Positions 27,199 through 39,347 of a stretch of 64,000 nucleotides of DNA are shown here, piece by piece. Where the stretch lies: NCBI GenBank assembly GCA_019689555.1, contig JADGHE010000015.1:1-64000 (forward strand), read 5' to 3'. Position numbers and translations under genes: made by a program. Position 1 is the stretch's first letter, and each line of letters begins with the position of its first letter. Source of the stretch: Variibacter sp. (GTDB lineage: Bacteria; Pseudomonadota; Alphaproteobacteria; Rhizobiales; Xanthobacteraceae). The notes beneath the pieces are model-generated. The model worked only from the letters and a program-made list of their open reading frames with translations, did not search any database and was not told the DNA's origin.

Positions 27199-27999
27199 AT
27201 GACCATCCTGAAGTGGGTCGCGCTGCTCGTCGCCGGCTACGGCGCTCTGGTCGTGGCCATGTACCTCGCCCAGCGCCGGCTCATGTACGTCCCCGACCCG
27301 GTCCGCCACGCGCCGGCCGCCTGGGGGCTGCCTGAAGCCGAGGAGGTCGAACTGCACGCAAGCGACGGCGAGCGGCTCATTGCATGGCACGTTGCGCCCC
27401 GCGGGAACCGGCCGTTAATCCTTTACTTCCAGGGCAATGCCGGCGGCCTCAATCTGCGCGCGGACCGGTTCCGCCGGCTGGTCGCCGACGGCTTCGGGCT
27501 GCTGGCTCTCGGCTATCGCGGCTACGGCGGCTCCACGGGCCGGCCGAGCGAGGCGGGCCTGCTGCGCGACGCGGAGGCGGCCTACCGGTTCGCGGCTTCC
27601 CGCTATCCGGCCGCGCGCATCGCGCTGTGGGGCGAGTCGCTCGGTACCGGGGTGGCCGTGGCGCTCGCGGCCGAACGGCCGGTCGCGCGCGTGATCCTCG
27701 AATCCCCGTTCACCGCGGCGGTGGACATCGCCGCCTCGATCTACTGGTTCGTGCCGGTCCGACTTCTGATGCGCGACCAGTTCCGCTCGGACGAGCGGAT
27801 CGCCCGCGTGAGCGCCCCGGTCATGGTCCTCCATGGCGCCCGCGACGCCGTCGTGCCCATCCGCTTCGGCGAGCGGCTCTACAGCCTGATCACGGCCCCG
27901 AAGCGCTTCGTCCGCCTCGCCGAGGCCGGTCACAACGACCACGACGCGCATGGCGGGCTGGAGGCGGCCAAGGCCTTCCTCGCCGGGGAGCCGCCGTGA
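27199..27999 (+). CDS. alpha/beta hydrolase
   Basis: 266-residue hydrolase with a single N-terminal transmembrane or signal-anchor segment (about 1-24), so probably attached to the inner membrane. The nucleophile elbow GESLG holds S147. The acid lies in VLHGARDAVVP and the catalytic histidine in EAGHNDH near the C-terminus. It resembles the YfhR/ABHD12-13-like group of serine hydrolases. The substrate is unknown. It is convergent with malQ, and a GC-rich hairpin lies between the two stops. Confidence 0.88.
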   Translation: MTILKWVALLVAGYGALVVAMYLAQRRLMYVPDPVRHAPAAWGLPEAEEVELHASDGERLIAWHVAPRGNRPLILYFQGNAGGLNLRADRFRRLVADGFGLLALGYRGYGGSTGRPSEAGLLRDAEAAYRFAASRYPAARIALWGESLGTGVAVALAAERPVARVILESPFTAAVDIAASIYWFVPVRLLMRDQFRSDERIARVSAPVMVLHGARDAVVPIRFGERLYSLITAPKRFVRLAEAGHNDHDAHGGLEAAKAFLAGEPP

Positions 28000-28038
28000 T
28001 TCCGACCGGCTTGAGCGAAGCGGCCGGCGCGGCGCAAC

Positions 28039-28081
28039 GCGAAGCGGTGCGCTGCGGCGCCTGACGCCGCACCGCCTTCGC
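28039..28081. terminator. hairpin between convergent genes
   Basis: GCGAAGCGGTGC (28039-28050) pairs with GCACCGCCTTCGC (28069-28081) with one bulged base, and part of the 18-base loop (GGCG with CGCC) can pair further. It lies between the hydrolase and malQ stops and could act in both directions, but no U-tract follows on either strand. Confidence 0.35.
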
Positions 28082-28122
28082 CGCGCGCGAGCGCAAAATG
28101 GTTCAGCCCGCGACGACGGGGG

Positions 28123-30075
28123 CTAGACGCTTCGTCCCTCTTCGCGCAGCGCCGCGGCGACCGCGCGCATCCGCCCATCGTCCGCCAGTTCTTCCAGCGC
28201 GGCCGGCAGCCTGCGCCTCCAGTTAGGGTGTTCGTGCAGCGTCCCCGGCACGTTCGGCTGGTCGAGAACGCCGAGAATGTCGTCGAGCGCGACGACGAGC
28301 AGCCGGCTCGGGGTGCGGGCCAGGAACCGCACGATGTCGACGAATTGGGGCATGCCGTCGCGGCCGAGGCCGCTGCGCTGAAGCGCGTCGCGCAGTCGGT
28401 TCAGGGCGCGCTCCCGATCCGCCTCGGACTCGCCCGGGTCGAGGCCGATCGCTCTCTTGACCCGCAGATCGTGGCCGCTGACCCAGCCGGCGAAGGAGGG
28501 CAAATCGTGCGTGCTGAACGTCACCACGGCATTGCGCCGATATTCGTGCGGATGCTTGAAGCGCGCCCCGTCGCGCTCGAACAGCATCACGAGGTAGGAC
28601 CATATGCCCCAGTCGGCGAGGATGTCGCGCAGCTCCTCCGGCACGGTCCCGAGGTCCTCGCCGATGACGAGGCAGCGGCGGCGCGCGCTTTCGATGGCCG
28701 CGGTCGCGAGCAGCCCCTGCAAGGGGTAGCGCACATAGGCCCCGTCCTGCGGACCCAGACCGAACGGAATGAGAAAGAGGCGGTTGAGCCCCAGCACGTG
28801 GTCGAGACGGATCGCCCCCGCATGCCGCATGGCGGCTCGAAGGAGCGTGGCGAACGGCGCGAAGGCCTCGGCTTCGAGGGCGCGCGGATTGAAGGCCGCA
28901 AGGCCCCAGGCCTGGCCGGCCGTGTTCAGAAGGTCGGGCGGAGCCCCGACCTCCACCCGGGGGACGATGCTCTCCTGCGCGCTCCAGGCGTCCGCTCCGC
29001 CGGGCTCGACGCCGACGGCAAGATCGACATAGAGCCCGATCGGCAGCCCGCGCGCCTGCGCCGCCTGCCGGCAGGCTGCGAGCTGTTCGTCCGCCAGCCA
29101 TTGAACATATTCGTAATAGGCGAGCGCGTCGCCGGCCTCCGCGCGGAGGCGGGCGAGCGCCGCGGGCGTCGGCTGCCGCCATTCCGCCGGCCAGTTCCAC
29201 CATACGTCATGGAAGCGGCGGCGCAGCACCTCGAAGGCGGCAAAGCGCGTCAGCGCCTCGCCGCGCTCGGCGCAGAAGGCGGCAAACGCCGCGTGCCGGC
29301 GGGCATCGCCGCCGCGGCGGAAGCGATCGAAGGCGAGCCGAAGGGCGGCGCCCTTCGCCGCGGCGACCGCTTGATAGTCGACCTCGTCGGTGCCGCGGAG
29401 CCGTTCGACCGCCGCCGCGAGCCCGCTCTCCTTGAGCCCGGGAAACTCGGGCACGGCCTCCGGGTCGATATAGAGCGGATTGAGAAAGAGCCGGCTGTTC
29501 GGCGCGTAGGGACTGGCGTGATCGGGGCGATCGTCGAAGAGCGCGTGCAGCGGATTGAGGCCGATGCCCGACGCTCCGACATCGGCCGCAAGGCGCACGA
29601 GCGCGGCGAGATCGGTGAAATCCCCGTGGCCCCAGTTGCGGCGCGAACGCACCGCGTAGAGCTGCACGGCGAGCGCCCACACCCGCGTGCCAGCGCCATC
29701 GTCCAGCTGATACGCAGTCTCCGGCGCGACGAGCAGGCGGGCCGTCGCGAGGCCCTCGGCTTCGAGCCGGTAGAGGCCCGGAGGCGTCGCGTCCGGCACG
29801 CAGAGCCCGCCGCCGCTGATCGCGCCGCGCGCGATCTCGTCTTCGCCTGACAGGACCCGCCAGCGCGCGCCGTCCGCGGCGCCGACGGCAAGCCGGGTCG
29901 AGCGGCCGTGGCGCCAGAGATAGGTCGAAGCGGGGCTTGTCGGCACGCCGCCCGCGGCCAGCGCCTCGACGAGCCGGCGCAAGGTCTCCGGGGGCACCGC
30001 GCGGCGCATGCCGCGCGCATCGGCATAGTCGCGCTCGATGCCGAGGCCGGCGGCCCTCTGGGCGAGCTCATCCAT
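28123..30075 (-). CDS. malQ: 4-alpha-glucanotransferase
   Basis: Amylomaltase/disproportionating enzyme (GH77) of about 650 residues. It transfers maltodextrin chains between glucans, releasing glucose. An N-terminal extension of about 130 residues precedes the barrel, as in the longer bacterial MalQ type. Barrel blocks seen are HGDFTDLAALV, DHASPYAPNSRLFLNPLYID, GLPIGLYVDLAVGVEPGGADAW, IRLDHVLGLNRLF and IGEDLGTVPEE. The start is 30075 or 30084; neither has a strong ribosome site. It follows otsA on the minus strand with a 126-base gap, giving a two-gene minus-strand arm of the glycogen/trehalose island. Confidence 0.93.
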   Translation of the reverse strand: MDELAQRAAGLGIERDYADARGMRRAVPPETLRRLVEALAAGGVPTSPASTYLWRHGRSTRLAVGAADGARWRVLSGEDEIARGAISGGGLCVPDATPPGLYRLEAEGLATARLLVAPETAYQLDDGAGTRVWALAVQLYAVRSRRNWGHGDFTDLAALVRLAADVGASGIGLNPLHALFDDRPDHASPYAPNSRLFLNPLYIDPEAVPEFPGLKESGLAAAVERLRGTDEVDYQAVAAAKGAALRLAFDRFRRGGDARRHAAFAAFCAERGEALTRFAAFEVLRRRFHDVWWNWPAEWRQPTPAALARLRAEAGDALAYYEYVQWLADEQLAACRQAAQARGLPIGLYVDLAVGVEPGGADAWSAQESIVPRVEVGAPPDLLNTAGQAWGLAAFNPRALEAEAFAPFATLLRAAMRHAGAIRLDHVLGLNRLFLIPFGLGPQDGAYVRYPLQGLLATAAIESARRRCLVIGEDLGTVPEELRDILADWGIWSYLVMLFERDGARFKHPHEYRRNAVVTFSTHDLPSFAGWVSGHDLRVKRAIGLDPGESEADRERALNRLRDALQRSGLGRDGMPQFVDIVRFLARTPSRLLVVALDDILGVLDQPNVPGTLHEHPNWRRRLPAALEELADDGRMRAVAAALREEGRSV

Positions 30076-30201
30076 GCCCCTCATTCCGACCGTGCCGCGG
30101 TTCGTTCTGGGTCCGCCGGCCCCGCCGGCCGAATACGGCCGGGAACGGTCCGCCAACAGGGGGAGCGGGCACGGATGGGGAAGGCCGGCCGGCAGGCGGG
30201 G

Positions 30202-31659
30202 CTACTGTTTGGTGGCAAGGCCCATTCCGCGCGGAATGGCAGCCACCGAGGCCGAGGGCACGACCATCGGCCGGCGCGGGCTGCGCCGCGTGCTCCTGAG
30301 CGCGGTCACGAAGTCCGAGAACCAGCCGTCGAGGGCCGACTCTTCGAGCCGCCGGATCATGGCGTTCCAGCGCTCGCGGCGCTCGGCGATCGGCATCGTG
30401 ATCGCCTGCAGGATGGCATTGGCGAGGCCGTCGATGTCGTGCGGATTGACCAGGATGGCCGCGTCGAGCTGCTTGGCCGCGCCTGCGAACTCCGAGAGCA
30501 CGAGCACCCCCGGATCCAGCGGGTTCTGCGCGGCGACATATTCCTTGGCCACGAGGTTCATGCCGTCCTGCAAGGGGGTGACGAGGCCCACATTGGCCAC
30601 CCGGTAGAAGCCGGCGAGAACCGATTGCGGAAACGATCTGTTGAGGTAGCGGATGGGGGTCCAGTCCACGTCCGCGTGCCGCCCGTTGATCTCTCCGACC
30701 AGCGCCGCGAGATCCGTCTGGAGCTGCTGATAGACCGGGATGGCATCCCGCGTCGGCACCGCAATCTGCAGCAGGCTTATGGTCTTGCGCATGTCCGGAC
30801 GCCGCTCGAACAGGCGGTCCATGGCCCGGAAGCGATGCGGCAGGCCCTTCGAGTAGTCCAGCCGGTCGACGCCGATGGCGAGCTTCCGCCCCTGCAGGCT
30901 CGCGCGCAGGCGCGCGATCTCGGGCCGGGCCGCGGCCTTGGTCGCCTCCTCGGCGAAGGCCGCGACGTCGATCCCGATGGGGAAGGTCGCGAGCCGCGTC
31001 ATGCCGCCGTGGTGGACGATGACGCCCGCCTCGTCGCGGGTCAGGCCGAATTCGCGCGCGAGGTAATCGCTGAAGTTCGCCGCATCGTGGTCCGTCTGGA
31101 AGCCGATCAGGTCGTAGGCGAGCATGGCCGCGGCGAGCTCCCGGTGCTGCGGCACGCTCGCGAACACGGCCCAGCTCGGAAAAGGCGTGTGGAGGAACAG
31201 GCCGATGGGCCGCGTGAGGCCGCATTGCCGCAGTTCCTCCCCGAGCGTCAGATAATGGTAGTCGTGAATCCAGAATACGGCGTCGGGCCGCACGAACCGC
31301 AGCAGCGCGCGCGCCATGAAGGCGTTGATCGCGCGGTAGGAGGCGAAATCCTCGGGATTGCAACGGATGAGATCGGTCCGGGAGTGAAGGGCCGGCCACA
31401 GCACCGAGTTGGCAAAGCCCTCGTAGAACCCGCGGTAGTGCTCCGCGGGCATGTCCAGGGTGGCGATGGCTCCGGTCCCGTGCGCCTCGATTTCGGCCAG
31501 GGAGTCCTTGCCGGGCGAATCGGCCAGTCGGCCGCTGGCCCCCACCCAGATTGCCCCTGAATTCTTCACGGCCGGCAGGAGAGCCGCAGCCAGTCCTCCT
31601 GTCACCGGCTCATCAACTCGCGGTCGAGCGACCCGGTTCGAAACAACGATGACGGTCAC
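30202..31659 (-). CDS. otsA: alpha,alpha-trehalose-phosphate synthase
   Basis: GT20 glycosyltransferase of 485 residues that makes trehalose 6-phosphate from UDP-glucose and glucose 6-phosphate. The N-terminal VTGGLAAALLPAVKNSGAIWVG loop, the PDAVFWIHDYHYLTLGEELR block, GVDRLDYSKGLPHRF and the C-terminal LVAKEYVAAQ with the NPHDIDG tail are OtsA hallmarks. It starts with GTG at 31659 after GGAGGG. Upstream is an exact GGAAC-N16-CGTT EcfG-type promoter, so it is likely induced by general stress. No trehalose-phosphate phosphatase (otsB) gene is visible in the window. Confidence 0.96.
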   Translation of the reverse strand: MTVIVVSNRVARPRVDEPVTGGLAAALLPAVKNSGAIWVGASGRLADSPGKDSLAEIEAHGTGAIATLDMPAEHYRGFYEGFANSVLWPALHSRTDLIRCNPEDFASYRAINAFMARALLRFVRPDAVFWIHDYHYLTLGEELRQCGLTRPIGLFLHTPFPSWAVFASVPQHRELAAAMLAYDLIGFQTDHDAANFSDYLAREFGLTRDEAGVIVHHGGMTRLATFPIGIDVAAFAEEATKAAARPEIARLRASLQGRKLAIGVDRLDYSKGLPHRFRAMDRLFERRPDMRKTISLLQIAVPTRDAIPVYQQLQTDLAALVGEINGRHADVDWTPIRYLNRSFPQSVLAGFYRVANVGLVTPLQDGMNLVAKEYVAAQNPLDPGVLVLSEFAGAAKQLDAAILVNPHDIDGLANAILQAITMPIAERRERWNAMIRRLEESALDGWFSDFVTALRSTRRSPRRPMVVPSASVAAIPRGMGLATKQ

Positions 31660-31684
31660 GTTTGCCCTCCAATGCGGGGGACAT

Positions 31685-31709
31685 AACGCGGAACGCCGTG
31701 TTGTGTTCC
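31685..31709 (-). promoter_or_regulatory. EcfG-type general stress promoter of otsA
   Basis: On the minus strand GGAAC (31709-31705), a 16-base spacer and CGTT (31688-31685) match the alphaproteobacterial EcfG consensus GGAAC-N16/17-CGTT exactly. Transcription would start near 31679, leaving a 20-base leader that holds GGAGGG before the otsA GTG. A GTGTTG/CAACAC inverted repeat (31698-31715) overlaps the -35 element. Confidence 0.65.
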
Positions 31710-31722
31710 CAACACCGATGCC

Positions 31723-31751
31723 TTGCGGACGGCCCTTGAGAAAACAAAATA
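31723..31751 (+). promoter_or_regulatory. possible sigma70 promoter toward glgE
   Basis: TTGCGG (31723-31728) and AAAATA (31746-31751) are 17 bases apart in the only AT-rich part of the otsA/glgE gap. Matches are weak. It would leave a leader of about 160 bases before the glgE ATG. Confidence 0.25.
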
Positions 31752-31918
31752 TTGGGCGACTGTGAGTGTCCGCGGCAGGACAGGTTCCCCGAGAGTCGGT
31801 TGCGCGGTCCCGCGGTGCGATCTCGCCCGGCGGGGGACCCGCCTTTTGGCGGAAAGCTTTGGATGGCGCTTCGACGCGAGGCCGCGTCCATCGTCGCGCC
31901 CTGGATGACGCGAAAGAG

Positions 31919-33895
31919 ATGCACGAGCCCGTACGCTACGCCCCACTGCAGCTCGATCCAGCTCCGCCGACCGATGCGCCTCGCTTTTTCATCGAGGACG
32001 TCTATCCCTCGGTCGATGGCGGGCGGTTTCCCGTCAAACGCATCGTCGGGGAGACGGTCGAGGTCTGGGTCGACATCTTGCGCGAGGGCCACGACGTCCT
32101 CGCCGCGCGCCTGCTGTGGGGGCGGGAGGGGGAGCCGTGGCGCTCCGAACCCATGCGCCTGTTCGACAACGACCGCTGGTGCGGCTCGTTCACGCCGACC
32201 GAGATCGGCCGCTACTGCTATGCCATCGAGGCCTGGACGGACACGTTCGGCACCTGGCGGCGGGATTTTCTCGTCAAGCGGTCGGCCGGACAGCCGGTCG
32301 CGGTCGAGGCGCAGGAAGGGCGCGCTTTGCTCGCCGCCGTTCGCTCGGGCCCCCCGGCCGCCCTCAAGGTCATCGCGGCGGCGGCGGCCGCGTTCGACGC
32401 AACCTGCGACGCCGAAGCGCTCCTGAGCGAAGAGCTGCTGGCGGCGATGGCCGAGGCCCAGCCGCGGCCCGATCTGACGCGCAGCCTCGCCTTTCCGCTC
32501 ATGATCGAGCGCGAGCGGGCGCGCGTCGGCGCCTGGTACGAAATGTTTCCCCGCAGTCAGAGCCCCGTCCCCGGTCGCCACGGCACCTTCGACGACTGCA
32601 TCGCCCGGCTGCCGCAGATCGCGGCGCTCGGCTACGACGTGCTCTACTTCCCCCCGATCCATCCGATCGGGCGCACCAACCGCAAGGGGCGCAACAATGC
32701 CCTCAAGGCGGCGCCCGGCGATCCCGGCAGCCCCTACGCGATCGGCGCGGAGGAGGGCGGCCACGACGCCGTGCATCCGGAGCTCGGCACGCTCGAGGAT
32801 TTCCGTCGCCTGATCGCGGCCTGCGCCGAGCACGGTCTCGAGATCGCGCTCGACTTCGCGATCCAGTGCTCGCCCGACCATCCGTGGCTCAAGCAGCATC
32901 CGGAATGGTTCAAGCGTCGCCCCGACGGGTCCCTCCGATACGCGGAAAATCCGCCGAAGAAGTACGAGGATATCCACAATCCCGACTTCTACTGCGCCGA
33001 CCGGGCCGCGCTGTGGACGGCCTTCCGCGACGTCGTTCAGTTCTGGGTGGACCAGGGGGTGCGCATCTTCCGCGTCGACAACCCGCACACCAAGCCCTTC
33101 CCGTTTTGGGAGTGGCTGATCCGCGACATCCACAGCCGGCATCCCGACGTGATTTTCCTGTCCGAGGCCTTCACGCGCCCGAAGATCATGAAGGCGCTCG
33201 CCAAGCTCGGCTTTTCGCAGTCCTACACCTATTTCACCTGGCGCACGACGAAGGAAGAGCTCAGCGCCTACATGGCCGAGCTCACGCGCTATCCCGAGCG
33301 GGACTATTTCCGCCCCAATTTCTTCGTCAACACGCCGGACATCCTGCCGTTTCACCTCCAGGGCGGCGAGCCGTGGATGTTCAAGTCGCGCGTCGCGCTC
33401 GCCGCGACGTTGTCCTCGAATTACGGCGTCTACAGCGGGTTCGAGCTGCTCGAACACGAGCCGCTCGGGCCCGGACGCGAGGAATACCTCAATTCGGAAA
33501 AGTACGAGATCAAGTGGCGGGACTGGAACAAGCCCGGCAACCTCAACGGCTACATCGCGCGGCTCAACGCGCTGCGCCGCGAGAACGCCGCCTTGCGGCA
33601 GACCAGCGACTTCCGCTTCGCGCAGGTGGACGACGATCACGTCATCGGCTTCGTCAAGGAGTCCGTCGCGCGCGATAACGCCGTTGCGGTCGCGATCGCG
33701 CTCACGGGCGGCGGGCCGCGCACGTTCTGGTTCCATTTCGGCGACCTGGAGATCGGCCCGCCCTCGGCGCGCCGGCGCGTGGCGGCGGTGGAGAATCTGC
33801 AGACCGGAGAGCGGCTGCCGATCGAATGGGGCGGGGTGCGGCTCACGATCGACCCGAACCACGATCCGGCCCTGCTGTTCCGGTGCCTCGCCTGA
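31919..33895 (+). CDS. glgE: alpha-1,4-glucan:maltose-1-phosphate maltosyltransferase
   Basis: GH13_3 enzyme of 658 residues that extends alpha-1,4-glucans with maltosyl units from alpha-maltose 1-phosphate. An N-terminal beta domain (about 1-190) precedes the barrel. The nucleophile is D387 in RVDNPHTK, the acid/base E416 in LSEAFTRPK, and the family block LYFPPIHPIGRTNRKGRNN is present. The ATG at 31919 is chosen because the protein resembles GlgE from there; the frame is open upstream. It is first in a tightly spaced plus-strand operon, 18 bases before treS, and uses the product of the fused maltokinase. Confidence 0.96.
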   Translation: MHEPVRYAPLQLDPAPPTDAPRFFIEDVYPSVDGGRFPVKRIVGETVEVWVDILREGHDVLAARLLWGREGEPWRSEPMRLFDNDRWCGSFTPTEIGRYCYAIEAWTDTFGTWRRDFLVKRSAGQPVAVEAQEGRALLAAVRSGPPAALKVIAAAAAAFDATCDAEALLSEELLAAMAEAQPRPDLTRSLAFPLMIERERARVGAWYEMFPRSQSPVPGRHGTFDDCIARLPQIAALGYDVLYFPPIHPIGRTNRKGRNNALKAAPGDPGSPYAIGAEEGGHDAVHPELGTLEDFRRLIAACAEHGLEIALDFAIQCSPDHPWLKQHPEWFKRRPDGSLRYAENPPKKYEDIHNPDFYCADRAALWTAFRDVVQFWVDQGVRIFRVDNPHTKPFPFWEWLIRDIHSRHPDVIFLSEAFTRPKIMKALAKLGFSQSYTYFTWRTTKEELSAYMAELTRYPERDYFRPNFFVNTPDILPFHLQGGEPWMFKSRVALAATLSSNYGVYSGFELLEHEPLGPGREEYLNSEKYEIKWRDWNKPGNLNGYIARLNALRRENAALRQTSDFRFAQVDDDHVIGFVKESVARDNAVAVAIALTGGGPRTFWFHFGDLEIGPPSARRRVAAVENLQTGERLPIEWGGVRLTIDPNHDPALLFRCLA

Positions 33896-33913
33896 TCCGG
33901 AAGAGGTGTGTGC

Positions 33914-36900
33914 GTGAACATCATAATGCCCCAGTTCGACGTGCAGGCGCAGACCGCGGCCGAGGATTGGTACAAGGACGCGATCATCTACCAGCTGCAC
34001 GTCAAATCCTTTTTCGATTCGAACGACGACGGCATCGGCGACTTCGTCGGGCTGACGGAGCGGCTCGACTACCTGCAGGATCTCGGCGTCACGGCGCTGT
34101 GGCTGATGCCTTTTTATCCGAGCCCGGGCCGCGACGACGGCTACGACATCGCCGATTACCGGCGGATCAATCCCGATTTCGGGACGATGAAGGACTTCCG
34201 CCGCTTCATGGCGGAGGCCAAGCGGCGCAATCTGCGCGTCATCACCGAGCTCGTCATCAATCACACGTCCGACCAGCACCCCTGGTTCAAGCGCGCGCGC
34301 CGCAGCCGCCCCGGCAGCGACGCCCGCAACTGGTATGTCTGGAGCGATACCGACCAGAAATTTCTCGGCACCCGCATCATCTTCACTGACGCCGAGAAAT
34401 CGAACTGGACGTGGGACCCCGAGGCCGGCGCCTACTACTGGCACCGCTTCTTCTCGCACCAGCCGGACCTCAACTACGACAATCCGCGCGTGCTGTGGGC
34501 GGTGATCCAGGTGATGCGCCGCTGGCTCGATATGGGCGTCGACGGGTTCCGGCTCGACGCCATTCCCTATTTGTGCGAGCGTGAGGGGACGAACAACGAG
34601 AACCTCCCCGAAACGCACGCGGTCATCAAGAAGATTCGCGCGGAACTCGATTCATACGCCTCCGGCAAGCTCCTGCTCGCGGAAGCCAACCAGTGGCCCG
34701 AGGACGTAAGCGACTATTTCGGCGACGGCGACGAATGCCACATGGCCTATCACTTCCCGCTGATGCCGCGCATCTACATGGCGATCGCGCAGGAGGATCG
34801 CTTCCCCATCGCCGACATCCTGCGGCAGACGCCTGACATTCCGCCGAACTGCCAGTGGGCGCTGTTCCTGCGCAACCACGACGAGCTCACGCTCGAAATG
34901 GTGACCGACAGGGAGCGCGACTATCTGTGGTCCACCTACGCGGCCGATCCGCGCGCGCGGCTCAATCTCGGCATCCGCCGCCGTCTCGCGCCGCTGATGG
35001 ACAACGACCGGCGCAAGATCGAGCTCATGAACTCGCTGCTGATGTCGCTGCCGGGAACGCCGATCATCTACTACGGCGACGAGATCGGGATGGGCGACAA
35101 CATCTATCTCGGCGACCGCAACGGCGTGCGCACGCCCATGCAGTGGACGCCCGACCGCAACGCCGGCTTCTCGCGCTGCGACCCGGCGAAGCTCTACGCG
35201 CCGGTGATCATGGACCCGGTGTACGGCTACCAGGCGGTCAACGTCGAGGCGCAGTCGCGCAGCGTGTCCTCGCTTTTGAGCTGGATGAAGCGCATCATCG
35301 CGGTGCGCAAGTCCACGCAGGTGTTCGGGCGGGGAACGCTGACCTTCGTCCGCCCGAAGAACCGCGCCGTGCTCGCCTATCTGCGCCAGTATCAGAACGA
35401 GACCATCCTGTGCGTCGCCAATCTGTCTCGCTCCGCGCAGGCGGCCGAGCTCGATCTGTCGCAATGGCGCGGCCGCGTGCCGGTGGAGATGCTGGGGCGC
35501 ACGCGCTTCCCGCGCATCACGGAAGCGCCGTTCGTCGTCACCCTGGCGCCGTACGGCTTCTTCTGGTTCCAGCTCGTCGAGGAGGTGGGCGCGGAAGTCG
35601 AGGCGCCCTCGATTCTGCCCGAGCTCCCCACATTGGTGGTGCGGGATGTGCCGGATGCGGTTGTGGAAGGCCGCACGCGCCTCGTGTTCGAACGGGAAGT
35701 GCTGCCGGCCTTTCTGCCGAGCCGCCGGTGGTTCGGCGAGAAGCACAGCCGCACCCTCGAGGCGAAGATCGAGACGATCATCCCTCTCGAAGATCGCAAC
35801 CAAGGCATCGCCTGGACGCTCGTCAACGTCGCGACCGATCAGAGCAACAGCCGCTATGCGCTGCCGGTGGTCGTGCAATGGGGCAAGGCGGACCCGGCCC
35901 CGGGCCACGCGGGCGTGCTCGCGGCGGTGCGCCGCGGCGCGCGGGAAGGCTGGCTGGTGGATGCCGCCGCCGAGCGCGATTTCATGGCCTCCCTCATGGC
36001 CAAGCTGCGCAGCGGCGCGACGATCGAGGCGGGAGGAGGGCGCCTGCGCTTCCAGCCGAGCAAGAGCTTTGCCGAAGCGCCGCCCGTGGAGGTCGCGGAC
36101 GTGCGGGCCGTCAGCGCCGAGCAGTCGAATACGACCGCCATCATCAACCGCGACTATGTGGTGAAGGTGTTTCGCCGGCTGCAGACCGGCATCAACCCGG
36201 ACGTCGAGGTGAGCCGGTTCCTGAGCGACGTGGCGGGCTACCAGAACACGCCGTCCTTCGTCGGCGCGGTGGAATTCGAGCGGGGGGGCGAAACGGCGGC
36301 GCTCGCCATTGTTCATCGCTTCGTCGAGAACCAGGGCGACGGCTGGGCGCTGACGTCCTCCTATCTCGACCGCTTCCTCGACGATTACAGGCTTCTCGCG
36401 GCGGATGCCGCGGCGGATCCCGCCCAGCACGCGGCATTCCTCTTGCGCATGCGGCAGATCGGGCGCCGGGTTGCGGAGCTGCACAACGCGCTCGCGTCCG
36501 GAGCGCCCGGTTCCGCCTTCGCGCCGGAGCCCATCACCGCGGCCGATCTGCAGGCCTGGACCGAAGAACTGGTGCAGGATGCGGTTCGGACCTTCGACGC
36601 CCTGCAGCGGTCCCAGGCGCAGATTCCCGAGTCGATCCGTCCCCTCGTATCGGAACTCGTCGGCCGCAGGGACGCCGTCCTCGCGCGCATCCGCGGCCTG
36701 CTGCCCCCGGAACTGGACGGGCAGAAGATTCGTTACCACGGCGATCTGCATCTCGGGCAACTGCTGATTGTCAAGGACGACGTGTTCATCATCGACTTCG
36801 AAGGCGAGCCCCAGCGCGGCATCGAGGAGCGCCGCCGCAAGGCGCCTGCGGCGCGGGACGTCGCCGGGCTCGTGCGTTCCATCGACTATGCGGGCACCGC

Positions 36901-37191
36901 GGGCTTGGATCGCATGGTCCTCGCCACGCCCGAAGAGCGGGTGCGGCTTGCCCACGCCATCGAGGAGTGGCGCGCGCAATGCGTTGAGGCGCTGCTCCTC
37001 GCCCACCTCGAATTCGCCGAGACGGGATTGTGGCCGAGCGATCCGGAGGCCCGCCGGCGGCTCACGGACTTCTTCGTCCTGCAGAAGGCGGTCTACGAGA
37101 TCGGCTATGAGCTCGCCAACCGTCCGACCTGGCTGAACGTGCCGATGCGCGGTCTGTGGCGGCTGCTGTTCCCAGACGAAGGGGTGTACTG

Positions 37192-37192
<1 letters not shown>
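33914..37192 (+). CDS. treS: trehalose synthase / maltokinase fusion
   Basis: Bifunctional protein of about 1092 residues. Residues 1-555 are a GH13 trehalose synthase that interconverts trehalose and maltose ([51 protein letters not shown]-like segment). Residues about 570-1092 are a maltokinase (Mak/Pep2) that phosphorylates maltose to maltose 1-phosphate; its kinase loop HGDLHLGQ has D944 and a following [14 protein letters not shown] at 33914 follows GGAAGAGG at seven bases; ATG at 33926 is possible. The fusion directly channels trehalose into the GlgE substrate. Its stop overlaps the glgB start. Confidence 0.95.
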
Positions 37193-39345
<2,153 letters not shown>

Positions 39346-39347
39346 CC

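Noticed and set aside
31613-34618. A 1001-codon open frame on the minus strand opposite glgE and treS
   Set aside because: It lies antisense to two well-matched genes, is rich in Arg/Glu/His/Ala as expected from the reverse of GC-rich codons, and matches no family. The same holds for other long antisense frames (for example opposite glgB, glgX, pepF and malQ).
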